Source of the DNA: Metridium senile
Lineage: Eukaryota > Cnidaria > Anthozoa > Actiniaria > Metridiidae
NCBI GenBank assembly: GCA_949775045.1
Contig: OX459100.1
Location: forward strand, 4,551,936 to 4,615,935
Reading direction: 5' to 3'
DNA length: 64,000 nucleotides
Both the position numbers and the translations under genes were made by a program. The notes under the pieces were generated by a model. It saw only the letters and a list, made by a program, of their open reading frames with translations, searched no databases and was not told the DNA's origin. Positions within the stretch are counted from its first letter, which is position 1. Every line of letters starts with the position of its first letter. Shown here piece after piece: positions 1-12,968 of this stretch.

Positions 1-2620
1 TTTTAAATTTAGTTGTTTTTTTTTACCCCCATCGGGATATATATATATATACGGTAATTTTTATTTTAACATGCGGGATTGCGGGATTCAAATAATATGC
101 CGCGGTGTGCGGTATTCATACATTTTGTATTCGGTGAAAACAAGATCTAGAAGAACGACAACGAGAACTAGATTCGAGAAGAACGTTTTGATAATTGTCT
201 ACTCTACTGACAGATATCATCTTAAAGGTCAGAGATACATTACGAACACATTATTTTTTCATGAAAACCTTAGTTTTTAATTTAAAACGGCTATTTTTGA
301 ATTTTCTTTGCGGTATCGGTATTTTGATAAATTTAGTTGTGGTTTTCGGTATTGCCCATTTCTTTTGTGCGGTATTGTGGTTTCCAGACCCCCCTTACGC
401 CCCCCATATACATGAATTGCTCAAGTCGAAGTCTCCTTCAGATCGCTTTAATTAATTAATTAATTATTTATAGTTTCCAACGATTATTAGCTTGCTTTCA
501 TAGTTCTCGTGGTATTCATCGGTAAATTCTTAAATCTAAACTTGACCGTCTCATATACTCCTGCCCAGGCCTATGGCCGGCACGAGTCTCAAAATGCAAC
601 TCGTTTTTTTTAATCCATGTCAGAAGTTGTATTTCGGAAACTCCGAAAATTTTACGAAGTTGTCGATTAACCGCCAAAATCAAGCCATAAATCGTTCAAT
701 ATTAAAGTAAATGTCCTCAAAAACACAACACACAAGAAGATATATTTACTTTTTCCATACCAGAAGTTCCTTTGGCTTCGCCATGAAGTCGTGAATACCG
801 ATTACTCTCCGGTCAACTTCAAGATGGCGGCTATATAGCACGACAACAAAACGTCTCGGTAAAATGGCTTCAAAAACGGTTAAAAGTCCCAATCGACACT
901 AAAAATCACTTTTTATTTATCAAAGTTCGTAGTTGGAATATTAGTTTTCATGTTCATCGCCGTTGTCGTTTCAAAAAAGTGAGATATTCAACTAATGGAT
1001 TTGAAGGACTTCGATCGTATGTTGAAGTTTTCGATACCATGTGGAAAACCGTCTCATATAAGGACATGCATGGATATACAAGCTTTATACTTCGGTAAAA
1101 GAACAATTATTTAATTAATGATGCTAAACCACGGGCTGTAGGATACTCTTTGATTTGAGTCGTGGGGAATGCTTGTTAGCGGACTAAAGAAAACACAACA
1201 TACTCACTGGAGCCTTTTATTACTAGCCAAACAAGCTTTCGATCATTAAATATGAATTTAAAGTCTTTTTATTTGTGTTTCTTTCCAATAAATTCGTAAA
1301 CAGTCGATCTGATCTTCTATCGCTCGTATACTGTGAACCTGCAGTGATATATGGTCAACTGTATTTTAACACAGGAAACCCATAGTTTCTTTGTTTCCCT
1401 GGCGTCTACTAAATATTCACAGGGTAGGACCTAGGTAGGAGTTGTCTACCTCTAAGCCAATGTGAATGATGGATTTTGTACCACGTGATCATTTCGATTC
1501 GTACAGAGCTCGATGCCAGCTATTTCGTCATCATCCTTCTGACCACAGGCAACTTAATTGGTACTTGTTTATATAATTCGAAATTTGTCTCAAACTTCGA
1601 AAGAGTACAATCAACCGTTCGAATATTAAAAGTTTAAAAATCATTGTATACATTTAGCGACTGCACTATTTCGAAGGATATGGCGCTTATTAAACCTCAT
1701 TCCCAATTAAGTCGCAAAAACTTGCTCGGTTCGAACTCTTTCGGCACATAAGACTGCTCGACGTATTAATCAATTGGCAATATTTGACTATAGACTCGGC
1801 ACGCCAAACGGCCAGTGTAGTTTCCTTATATGGCGATGGTGCGTCATCAGCCTGCATCGAGGATCGTACGATGGCTTAGCATTTTAGATATTTAGTACAC
1901 GGGGAGATATAACTTTTGGGCTTCCTGTTTTAACCAGGGGACCGCTCTGCCATCGGACGATAGGACTGATAACTTGTATATTCAAGATGGCCGGGGTTCC
2001 TTTGTTATCGTTTAAACACAGAAGAAAAATGAACACAAACGACAGAAAATACATGTTTTATTTATCCTCCACTAACAAACATTGCTCACTACTCGAAGCA
2101 AAGAGAATCCTAAAGCCCGTGGCCAAACATATGAAAAAAGTATTTCAAAATGTTTCATACGTATTTTCAAACGAACATAATTTGAACCCTTACAGTATTT
2201 TATTTATTCATTGAGTGAAGTATATAACAGTGTGGGTCTTTGTATGTAGCAGTCAATAATATATTTAGATAATTGAATTTTAAAGAGGGTATTGTATAGT
2301 TTTTACAGTGTTCTCTTTCTATCAGCAGTTGATTATTTCATGAAAGCTCTTTGTTGTTCTAGGGGCTTCCTATGTAGCCAAGATCATGCTTGGAAGTGGA
2401 TTTTTTATACACTGGGACTGGTACTGATCATGCCACAAACTGATAAAATAATGATAAGTGGGACTTGGATTTGATAATTTAACTGAGCAAAACTATCCAG
2501 GATTATAGGTCATGGGAAATGGGATTATGTCTTCCCCACCGGCACCCCCATGATAGATTATTTTTAATCTTTTTAAATAAATTGATCAAAATTCCGCGCG
2601 CTCTGATTGGTTGCTGACAC
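1..2620. other. No recognisable gene
   Basis: AT-rich sequence with only short reading frames that show no domain, signal peptide or repeat I recognise. A short (AT)n run lies near 41-51 and a TTAA tandem near 450-465. Nothing here resembles the SRCR exons further on. Confidence 0.5.
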
Positions 2621-2664
2621 ATAATGATCGGTCATTATTTTCTTGTAATGACCGGTCATTATTT
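2621..2664. repeat. Pair of short palindromes (GGTCATT type)
   Basis: Two near-identical palindromes lie side by side: AATGATCGGTCATT at about 2622-2636 and AATGACCGGTCATT at about 2647-2660, separated by a T-rich linker. They probably belong to the end of a dispersed element. No gene is associated. Confidence 0.5.
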
Positions 2665-2779
2665 TTTCTCGGCTGGACGGTGGCTTTGAGTTTTTGTTTG
2701 TATAATCTACTAACGCGAGGTGAAAACAACAACAAAAACCTACTTATTTTTCGATAAACAATAATAAGAACTTTAATTC

Positions 2780-3216
2780 AAGGCTAAGTGACAAGCATTG
2801 GTTGTTTTTGCAAACATTTTGACAAGCAAAAGTTGATAAAATCAAATCAATATTGCAAAAACTCACAAAAGAATACACATATTTCAAAGGTTGTGAGAAT
2901 ACTCAAAAGCTTATTTTTTAAATCTCTAAAGAACATATAAAGATACCTCAATAACAGTTGAAAACTGTACTTTTAGTTTTTATCTTTCCTTCAAGGTATA
3001 AGTGACAAGCATTGGCTGTTTTTGCAAACATTTTGACAAGCAAAAGTTGATAAAATCAAATCAATACTGCAAAATTAAACTCATGAGTGAATACAGATCT
3101 TTCATAGGTTGTGAGAATACTCAAAAGCTTATTTTTTAATTCTCTAAAGAACATAAACGGCTCTCACATACCTCAATAACAGTTGAAAAGTGTACTTTTA
3201 GTTTTTATCTTTCCTT
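2780..3216. repeat. Tandem direct duplication, ~215-bp unit
   Basis: A unit beginning near 2780 (AGTGACAAGCATTGG) is repeated from about 2993. Both copies end with a stretch containing ACTTTTAGTTTTTATC. Similarity is high with small indels and substitutions. No coding potential is evident. Confidence 0.8.
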
Positions 3217-5100
3217 GTAAACACGGCGGTGATTTGAGCTATCTTTTGTTGAGATATAAGCTTACATGTCGTTGCTTTTCAGTCATTTTTAAAAAGCTTT
3301 AAAATTCACGGTAAGTTTTTTCTACTAAAGTAAACATAGACATATATATATAAAAAAAAAAAGTAAACATACGACAAGACCTCGGTCTGAGATTTCCCTG
3401 TAATAACCTCACTCTCGGTTAATAAGTGGTATTTCATAATAAATTATTGAGCAAGTTATATTTGATAATGATATATTTGATATATTGTTCTTGAACTTGG
3501 CCTGACAAAATATCCCATGGATATTCAGGTCATCTTGCAATATTTGCTGGGTATCTAACAGTAAAATGTGTACATGTAATCTGCAGTGATCAAAGTTTTC
3601 GTTTGTTTGTTTCTTGTATTTTCTAAGTGAAATGATATATGTTTGTTACCCTGCAAGCACATTCTTTACATTCTTCCTTTTTTAAAGCATCAAGAATACT
3701 ACCGGTATGCCTTTCATGAAAAGGGGTTGTTAACTACCATCCCAAAATGGCCTATCAGTATGGGTGGGTGGCTAGGGTATACACCCTATCTCAGAACACA
3801 TTGCCAGAAATATCGGAAAAAATGGCGTCGCGCATGCGCATTTTGCATTGTAATTGTTTCAGAACATTAAAAGAGAATGTTTAGGACTAGGCAAACAATG
3901 CTAGATTAAAAGAATGAACGATAATGTTTTTCGTTTCTCTACCTCGAATTGTATTCTGTAGTATTTTTGCTACGTTCGGAAGTTAAAAAAAAACATCTTA
4001 AGTATTGTACTCAAGGTTCCTGAGCTTACAAAATAAAGAGCTTGACATACCTCCAAACCGCCATACATTCTTTGGAATATGAGTGATGTTGTGGTAAAAC
4101 TTTGTCGATTATTGAAAAACGTAGTCGATGTACAACGGAGCTCCTCGTCCAAATCACAACAACAAAGATTAAAATGCTTAGATTCCCCCAAAAACAGCCA
4201 TTTCTTGCTTTAATGATGGTTCCTCGAGCACTTGAAGTTTCCTTAAATTCAAATATCCAGTCCGAATGCCACAAGAAGGATGAAATGTTCGGCGAAAGTT
4301 TAAAATAGAAAAGGATATTTTTTAGCTTCGGTCCGATCGCCATTTTGTTTTAGATCGTTCTCAGGCAAAAAAAAAAATGGCATCTAGAATCAACGGTTTT
4401 CTTTTCTAGAATCATCGGTTTTCTTTTTGTGAACTTGGAAAATAGGATTTTATGCACTGATCACCAATCAAATAAAACAAACATGGTAATATTATTTAAG
4501 CAAAACATAGTATGAGAGTAATGACACTTTCAATGACATAAAAAACTAGTGAAATGAACTACGTTGGGTGTAAAAACAAAATAAACATACAGTCATTGTC
4601 AAAAAGGTTGTCCTGTTTAAAAAATTAAAGAGCAAAAGAAGTATTACATGATGATTTGTAAATGTCTTTTAAGCGATATAAATTCTGCTTTCAAACTCTA
4701 TAATGAGTAACAGTAAACAGATAATAACAATTTTGAACTCTTCTTATACAATGATTACTGGTATCGAGCATTTAGGGCGAGTGTATTAGGTATCACGTGA
4801 CATTTATTTTGGTCTAAATGTCTTTTTGGTGGACAACATTAATTGTCTGAGAGAACAATAGCATACTCCCTTGGCGAGACAAGAAACCACGATTTAAGTA
4901 TACTTGTCCAACGGCAGTAGCTCCTATCAAGAACCTTAGAGTCCACTACCATCCAGGTATCCCAGTTGACCCTGCTCACAGGGTCTTGGTAATAAATATT
5001 CTGATATCAATTGCTAGCTGGCTATTTCAACCATAAAAATGAAAAATCCAACGTATTGCGCAAAAAGGCGCATTTTTAACCGTCATAATTACCCCAAAAA
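3217..5100. other. No recognisable gene
   Basis: Intergenic sequence. Short overlapping reading frames on both strands near 3970-4343 mirror each other and show no recognisable domain. The CACGTGA motif near 4793 is isolated. Confidence 0.45.
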
Positions 5101-7237
5101 CCTTGCCAACCACATTCAAACCTTTTTTCCAAACATTTATTTTTATGCTAAACAGAACTGAACAGCCATTTCTACAATCGTGATTTAGGGCCTGTTTATA
5201 TGGAAGCGAGTTGTCCCTGCTAGCCGGATAACTCTTTTGTTTTGTATTCCCCGGAGAACTCAAAACAATACAGTTATCCCGGCTAGCAGGGACAACTCGA
5301 CTTTATATAAACAGCCCCTTAGATATGTTGTACTTTGAAAGTGGTCTGTTTCATTTTTGTAAATTAATTTCAAGTTCTAAAATTAAAAAGCTTCAAAAGT
5401 GGCAAAACAAGCGACTTCTTTATAAACTTCACCACAGGAAAAACTGAAAAATAGGACTCCAAGGTCCTCCAAACGTATACGCCTGGGATAGCAAGAGGAG
5501 TACCCGGCAAAAAAAACTAAAAATAACCTTAAACTGTTTCAATGTTTCCTGATGAACGTTTTGCAAAAGAAAAAATATTATTCTCCATAATATATATTTG
5601 ATTCTGTCTTATCTCACGAACATTCATTTTTAGGTAACGTGATAAATGCATTGGGCATTTATGAAGTCACGTGACCTATTTTTATTAACAACCCCTTAAA
5701 GCAGTTTACTTTTACAACGAGACAAGACACTTTTGAAAATTAATCGGGAATAAAAATAACTTTAAGTACTTACTTGCCAGATAAGTGTCACGTGACCCAC
5801 CAGGCGACCAGTGGTTCCACCAAAAACCAACACAAAAAGATCCCACCACATGGAATCAAGGTTATTTAAACGTTCTGTACCTTTTGTAATGTTTTCATGA
5901 AATAATCTAAAGTCTTTCGTTTTATGATATTTCCTACTGTCCCAGGCCTTATTGTGCTAATCAACAATTGCACATCCTTTGTGAAATACAACAAAGATTA
6001 GCATTATATAAAAGGCATTTTCTGTCAAAAAGGCAATTGGGCTCTTTAATGGAAAAAAATGTATATGAAAGTTGCAATATCTTTCATAACAAAACGTGCC
6101 AAAACATTAAAATAAAAAAAAAGTAAAAAAAAACACGAGATGATTCATTCATGACCATTTATTATAGCTTTTACTTTAATACACAATTGTTGGATTGACA
6201 AAAACTAAATTTGTGCGTGCAAACAAATATTGCATGCCATTAATCTGTTTTTTTTTATTTGTTTTTTTTTTTAGTAAATCTTAGAATTTAGCTTCCTACT
6301 TTAATTTTAGAACATATATTTTGCCGTTTATTCTATAGCATCTTTTGTGTAACCTACTGAACAGAAGATCAACATAAGTGGGTATTATTGTAATGTCTTG
6401 CCTATTTTGTCCTCCAATCTAAATAAAAAAACAACATTCATGAACAATGAGATTCATATTTCCAACTTGGGTAAGTATTTATGCCGAGGCGCCTGAGCTC
6501 GTGATATTGTCTTGATCAGCAATAACTATCCTAACCAGTGCGCAGGTCTCCCTCCTTTTTCACTTATACGGCTGGAGAAAAATAATATTTTTTTAGTTTG
6601 AATGCATTATTGAACAACAGTTGGGAAAGTTTACCCATTAATTTAGCTAGATTGACTATTCGCCAATAAAGAATCGAAATGCTGCCTAGATTGGTTAAGA
6701 CCTGTAAAGGCGCTATATGACAGCTACACCATTTTGCTATTGTTTCGTCTCATGTATCAATCCTAAAGGGATTTGCGAAAACTACCTCTACCCAATCCGC
6801 ATCACGATTCATCATTGGCGAATTTAGTTTTAATCATTTCTCTTAATACCTTATTGGACTGCACACATTACTTTGACAAATATACCTTTTAAATAGATTA
6901 CCTTCCACTTTAGCTATGGCTAATTGCATTTCTTTTCTGGCACTATGATTATATCCCTCCAATGAGAACAACGATTACCATGGACAAGCCAACTATGGTA
7001 TCATTACCATCAGATACCTTTTAAGATTTTAAAAATACAGCAAAGATCAAGGAAAACTAATGTAACGCAATGCACGATGTAATATTTTCTAATGGACAAG
7101 TGATTCTTGACTATTGAAAGATAAACAAAATTCGGTTGTGATTAGTAGACACAACATTTTCAGACTCAGTTCCTATATTTTTCAAAATTCCGTCTGATCA
7201 TACAAAAAGTTTGGTACAATTTAGGGTTAGAAATCAT
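5100..7237. repeat. Left, diverged half-spacer of the SRCR array
   Basis: This stretch aligns in patches, with many substitutions, to the inter-gene spacers. 5150-5480 resembles ~15190-15390, 5955-6180 resembles ~15390-15600, 6277-6480 resembles ~17213-17400, and 7040-7237 resembles ~18420-18644. It lacks the poly-G tract and the right part of the TTAA element found in the full spacers. About 480 bp near 5476-5955 is extra here and contains GTCACGTGAC at 5666 and 5787. It is the outermost flank of the tandem array, so it has escaped the homogenisation seen among the internal spacers. Confidence 0.65.
5188..5318. mobile_element. 131-bp foldback MITE, TTA target duplication
   Basis: The long inverted repeat runs GGGCCTGTTTATATGG... 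to ...TATATAAACAGCCCC, with inner arms GTTGTCCCTGCTAGCCGG and its complement. It is flanked by TTA on both sides (5185-5187 and 5319-5321). The homologous spacer near 15225 lacks it, giving an empty site. The TTA duplication and GGG-start ends fit a non-autonomous PIF/Harbinger element. Confidence 0.8.
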
Positions 7238-7434
7238 CTGACTCTGGAAAAATGAATTTTAGGTTTGAAATTAAATCATCTCTTCAAGGCTTAACTCAAA
7301 AAGACTCTGAAAAACCTTTTTCTCACCTTTTTCCTTTCCTGTTTTGACATATGAAAGTACTCCATTTTCTATTTTCACAATAATCATAATTACTCCTGAT
7401 GCCTTCTTGGGGTAGATACCGTATTTCAAATCAT

Positions 7435-7665
7435 AACAATTTGAATTCAAATCAAACACATTTTAATTCAAATCATCCAATTTGAGTTCAAATCAAGCCC
7501 AATTTGAACTCAAATAAAATCAATTTGAACTCAAATCAAATCGATTTGAATTCAAATCAAACTCATTTGAATTCACAATCAATTACATTTGATTTCAAAT
7601 CAAACAAATTTGATTTCGATTCAAACAAATTTGATTTCAATTCAAACAAATTTGATTTACAATAA
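7435..7665. repeat. AT-rich minisatellite, ~22-24-bp period
   Basis: About ten imperfect units of the type AATTTGAATTCAAATCAAA. Units are partly self-complementary (TTTGAATTCAAA), so a single strand could fold at many places. It lies just 3' of gene copy 1, inside the segment that copies 2-4 have lost. Confidence 0.8.
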
Positions 7666-7834
7666 TTCCCACCAAAAAAATACAAAAGGTATTATTGTTA
7701 TGTGAAAGTAGAAAATAGAGCCTTTCTAGTTTCTGAAATAGGAAATATTAACGGGTTTTATGATCCTACACACTAAGCTGATTTTCTATTTAGCTAAGGC
7801 TACCTTTACAATCTCATTTAAAATAGCAATTGTT

Positions 7835-10800
7835 TTACGGACAAGCCCTCCTTAAAGGTTTCTTACTTTCTATACAAATGACTCCAGCACGATCACTTGA
7901 TCGACAAGGTTTGTTCTCCCAATTCCAGTCAACTTTTTTGCAGTCTTCTATCTTACTTTCAGTTCCATTACAGTTTACGTCAGATAACCATACTCTGTCA
8001 CTGTTTCCCTTGGCTACTTTGATGGCCGATGCAGCTGCTGAATAGTTGTTCATCTTACATATGACATGGGCATCGTTGAGATCCCAGTTATCAGCACAAA
8101 TTGACCTTACAATTCCGTGGTATTCTACTTCTACTCGACCTCGAGCACAAAGGTTTCCCTTTGTTGGCCTCAAATTCACTTTGACAACTGAATGACCTGT
8201 AAAACGACAATTGATTTATGTCGCAAACATATTCAAAACAGTTATTGAACACGTATTCCTAATTACAAGAACGTTGTCCTCACTTTAGTAATTTAGTGTA
8301 AAAGGAATTAATAAAAAGACAAAAGAAGATCATTCAAGCTAAACTCTTTTTTTATTATTCCTTTGATTTACGAAATTATTATTGTTGTTTTTCAATGTGA
8401 CAGCATTCTTACTATCGATCTATAAATCTAATAAACTACCGATGCAAATTTTTCGCAATTTTTCAAAAGCATAAAAAGAAAAAGAGGAAGAAAATTATTT
8501 TGACGACAAAAATCAACAAGGACAAGTACATACCTTTTGGTTTACAGATAACACCAACCTCCTTTCCTTTTGCATTCTGACAAGCTGTTTTATAGTCCCC
8601 AAAACTTGGATGTCTACATTCCTCGATGCTGGCCTCACAGCCCTTACAAGAAACATCGCGAAGCCACATTTTACTAGATGATAGAGCAGGATTAAACTGC
8701 TTGGTTTTTACTGCTTTCTCATGGCTAAGCATCATACATAGAACATTGGATTCTTTCATCCCCCAGCGATCGTTACAGATTGTACCCCATAAACCTGAGT
8801 ACATCACTTCCACACGACCTTCGATAGGATTTGCATTTCGGCCCTCGTTTACTCCTCCAGAAAGACGTACTGAAAAAAGCAACCTTAGCTTATGAAATGA
8901 TTTAGAAACATTTTTCTATTTCCGATCTTCTATTATCAAAATGCAACAAAGGAGCTTATGTATAAATGTTTGCAAATTAGGTCTACATTTTTACAAAAAA
9001 AATTATGAAATATGTATGTATGTGGATTTGAATGGTAAAAACTTCCAAATATAGTATACGGAATAAGGGCAAACAATATATTCTGTATTAGGCTACCCAC
9101 CTTTATAACCAGAACACACGACACCAGCATCATTTTTGTGACTGTTGCACCAAGAGGCAACACTTCCCTATCCATTGTGAGTACAGCTGTGTAGTGAGGT
9201 CTCTGTGCCCTTACACTGCATGTTGTACAGCCAGACTTTACCCGACCCTCGTCCATACCTCATAGGTGCTATAGCTTTGGTAAAACCAAGTTGTCGACAT
9301 GCAACCTTGGCGTCGTTCATATCCCAGTTATTATGACACACTGTTCCCCATTGGTTATTGTGGTAGACTCGTACAATACCAGCAACACCTGAACCTCCTG
9401 TACCAGGTTCAAGTTGTATGTTATCTTGAGGTGGACCTGTAAAACATCAGTGTTTCACTTAAATAAAATTGTCATTTGCGTATTTTTTTTTTAAACAAAA
9501 AACAATGAATTAAATATATCACGCTCAATTTTTTGCAAAAAATAATAGCTTTCCAATATTATAGCTAATTTTGAGTTTTAACTTTCAATTTTCACCATCT
9601 TTACCATATCAACCATAGTAAGAATAATAGAATGGTATTTCAATTTTGGTCCTTAGATATCAACTGTCGCACAATAAAGGACCAAAAGCTACATATTCAA
9701 TTTTGCTTGATGCAATTCAATACAGATATGTCTCATGTTGTGAAAAGCATACAGAAATGGTTTTGAAAATTACCTGTGTAACCAGAACACACGACACCAA
9801 CATCCTCTGTGTGACTGTTGCAACTAGAGTAAACCTTTCCCCAACCATTGTGAGTACAGCTCTGTAGTGAGGTCTCTGTGCCCTTACATTGCATGAAGTT
9901 CAGCCAGACTTTACCTGACCCTCGTCCATACCTCCAATATCCTACAGCTTTGGTAAAACCAAGTTGTCGACATGCAACCTTGGCGTCCTTCATATCGAAG
10001 CTCCATTGACACACTGTTCCCCATTGTTTATTGTGAAGGACTCGTACAATACCAGAAACACCTGAACCTACTGTACCAGGTTCAAGTTGTATATTTTGGG
10101 CATCTTAAAAGAAAAATAAACAAAAGATTTAGATAAGAAGATTAAAGCATTTATGATAAACAAAGGTAAAAGTCGCATTTCTATTCAATCGGTTTAACTC
10201 AGTTTTAGTAATTCTCACTAATGTTTGACAATCGATATTTAAAAACCTTTTAGCATTCAAATGAAAATATAATCAAACAATATAATTTAAATTCGATTTT
10301 AAGTTAATTTTATAACGTACAATGAATATGTTAAGTTGGACTTGTTTTCTTGAATAAGTTTATTATCTAAGCTAATAAAATCAGCTTATTTTTCACGTTT
10401 TGTTATTGTCTAGTATACTGTTTTATAATCTTTTTTAATCTGTTTTAACACTGTAAAATCCTCTGTGGTAATTACTAGTAGACATATTACTTTTAAACAA
10501 AGGTGAACAATTTTCTATTTTTTAATGTATTTGATATGGATATCTCTTTAACTAATATTTTGTTTTCATGGTATTAACAAGTGTAACGACCCATAATGAT
10601 ATACTCCCTTTTCAAAACTATTATTTCCTTGTTGTATATCAAATTGACGCTTACATATATAAAGAAAATTTGCAGTATAGTTTTTGTCATTTAATTTTTT
10701 TGACATATACATTTTGTAAATTTGCATCAAAGATTTTTATCAGGATATTTCAGTCACCAATTTCTTTACAATCTTTTGATAAATGCAGTTCGTATTTAAG

Positions 10801-11617
10801 CATATTTTTCCATTTAACTCATTTATACATTTTAAAATACTATTTTGATGTTATCTAAATCTTTGATCCATGATGTTCTTAAATAATTACTTTGTCATTT
10901 TGTTTGATGTTTAAATTGTATTGCAAAACGTTTTGGTTATATTCTAAATAACCAAATTTCAAATGTAAATGTTTAAATAAACATTCCAACTATATTTTTT
11001 AAATAGTAGGGATATAAATGGGACGTTTCGGTGTACGTCCGACACCAATTTCAAGCTTATGCTTAATAATTGTGTTGCATGTACAATAAAACATCGCATG
11101 TATATCCCTTTCTATTTGTAACTAGCTTTTCTTCAAAACATCTTCTTGTAAAACTATATTTTTAACAGGTTTAAATATATATTTATCATAAATGTTATTT
11201 AAGACTGAAATAGCTTTTTCAAATTTATTATCTCAAATTTTGCTAAACTTTTTTGTTATGATATATTGATTACAATGGACAATGCACTATAAGTTGCATT
11301 CAAATAATCGACATGACACTTAAGTTGTGTTGTGACTGCTTTAGAGCAGATTTCCTATAACTTTAAAAAGTTAAGTGTCATGTGCGTGCCTTGCCGTGAC
11401 CGTGATGTTTTCTAGAAGTTTTTGACGTGCCTTGTAAGGCATTGAACGGGGATTATGCCATGCGATGTTCATAGTCATACGGACTTGTACTCTGCTCTAA
11501 TTAGTCAATAATTGACTTGTATATTACCAATTAAATTATAAAGGTTTAATACTCACCAGTAAGAGCTAACAAAGCCCAAAGGGTTACGAAAAGACCAAGG
11601 AATATTCCACAATTCAT
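7835..11617 (-). CDS. SRCR-domain secreted protein, copy 1 (four domains, one in-frame TAG)
   Basis: Exons by eye: 11617-11557 (signal peptide, MNCGIFLGLFVTLWALLALT), 10103-9774 (SRCR A), 9436-9101 (SRCR B), 8869-8534 (SRCR C) and 8196-7835 (SRCR D, TAA at 7835). All introns are GT/AG and all junctions phase 1. A and B each show six cysteines in the pattern WGTVC, VACRQLGF, CKGTE, SC, CNSH, VVCSGY; the six-cysteine count fits group A SRCR domains. C and D are more divergent members. The full model is 474 residues, but TAG at 9168-9170 replaces the Trp of GWG in domain B and would stop translation at 219 residues. Skipping exon B would keep the frame. A weak alternative donor at 7866 could continue D into unseen exons. 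No transmembrane helix is seen. The likely role is ligand recognition outside the cell; the ligand is unknown. Confidence 0.75.
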
Positions 11618-11727
11618 TTCGCTAGTTCTGTACTGTAGAGCGCTCCTTCATCTGAAATGCAAATCTCGATACATCCGTCTTCTGCAAAGGTGATTTGATT
11701 ATGAAGATGTAGAGTGCATAACGGCTG

Positions 11728-11740
11728 CCTTTTATTGGTT
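11728..11740 (-). promoter_or_regulatory. Putative core promoter of copy 1
   Basis: On the minus strand CCAATAAAAGG lies ~110 bp upstream of the ATG, resembling a TATA-like box overlapping a CCAAT motif. The same block is preserved at the same distance in all four gene copies. No transcription start can be confirmed from sequence. Confidence 0.35.
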
Positions 11741-12048
11741 CTGGGGTGGTTGTTTTGGAGCGAAATTCTAATTGTTATAGCCAGTGATGTTTCGGTTTAA
11801 TGAAACATTGTTAATACGAAAGTGAAATAATATGTATATTGAAACAACTTTGTGGACATTTTTGATAAATACCTTTATCGAAACTTTTGGAGGTATTAAA
11901 AAATACAAAAATAAAATAAAGTAAAAAATAAATAAAAGTAAAAAAGATAGCCCGAACTACTAAAACAAAATAACATTATGTAAATCAATATATTTGTTAT
12001 AAGATCCCGTTTCAAAAGTATAGTAAATATGATAATCTAACAAGTTAA

Positions 12049-12968
12049 GAGTGATAGTCAGCAAAAACCAGACATTTTCGCAAATTCGTGGCAAGACTTG
12101 AAAATTAGATTTCGCTCATATTTTAAGGCCCTGATGTAAGAAGAACTGCTATGTATTTAGTTTTGTAAAATACAAGTGAAACCTAATGTTTATAGCATTT
12201 TTCCTGCTGTTTTTTTTTTAATAACAATATGTGATTCGAGAGCAGAGAATTGACGGACGGATATGATTTGAATAAAATCACTTCTTGGTTCCTGTTTTAT
12301 TAATAATACGTATCATTTCTTTTAAAATGGCAGTATAAACTTCTTGTTAGTCTTTAAAATCGTTTTCTTTCTTGGAAGTTAACACGAAACCGCTTTAAAT
12401 TCGAAATAAGTTTAATATATGCAAATTACATTAATCATGCCGATACATGAAATTTACAACTTTTCTACAACTTCGAGAGTGTAATACAACACGAAAAGTA
12501 CATTTCACCAAACCAATTTTACTTGTTTCGTAAAGGCCATTGTTTAAACTTACCCTTGAGGGTTTTTTTTGGCAATATTTTTGCGTAGCACATGGAAAAA
12601 ACGTTGATTATATTCACCCTACTTTTAGAGAGGTTAAAAGTGTCCCCTAAAAATAAATTTATTTAAAATAGAAGGATTTTATGAAAGTTCATAAAAGCCT
12701 TCAAAATGTTACTTTAAATACTATTTAATAATTCTGTGGTCTTTTTGCTTGCGACAAGCTTTTAAAACTGGTATAAATTATCGGTCGAAAATTAGCGAAT
12801 TTAGCCGAAAACCTACTTTTTCAAATATCTCGAAAACTAAGCGGTATTTTACAAAACTAAATACATAGCAGTTCTTCTTACATCAGGGCCTACCTATGGT
12901 TAAAATATGAGCGAAATCTAATTTTCAAGTCTTGCCGCGTTATGTTTGATTTTTGCTGACTATCACTC
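12049..12968. mobile_element. 920-bp TTAA-flanked non-autonomous DNA element
   Basis: The ends are perfect inverted repeats, GAGTGATAGTCAGCAAAAA and its complement, and similarity between arms continues for roughly 130 bp (12049-12180 against 12838-12968). TTAA is duplicated at 12045-12048 and 12969-12972. The homologous sites upstream of copies 2, 3 and 4 (22119, 39254, 49911) read CAAGTTAATATTC, a clean empty site. It encodes no transposase. TTAA duplications fit piggyBac-like or Kolobok-like mobilisation. Confidence 0.88.

Noticed and set aside
7271..7459. Minus-strand frame downstream of exon D as a cytoplasmic tail exon
   Set aside because: It overlaps the minisatellite, has no clear acceptor and shows no signalling motif.
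10568..10858. 96-codon plus-strand frame present in all four intron 1 copies (also 20641, 37778 and 48432)
   Set aside because: The whole intron is nearly identical between copies, so the frame is preserved by duplication. It is AT-rich, lacks a domain or signal, and lies antisense inside an intron.
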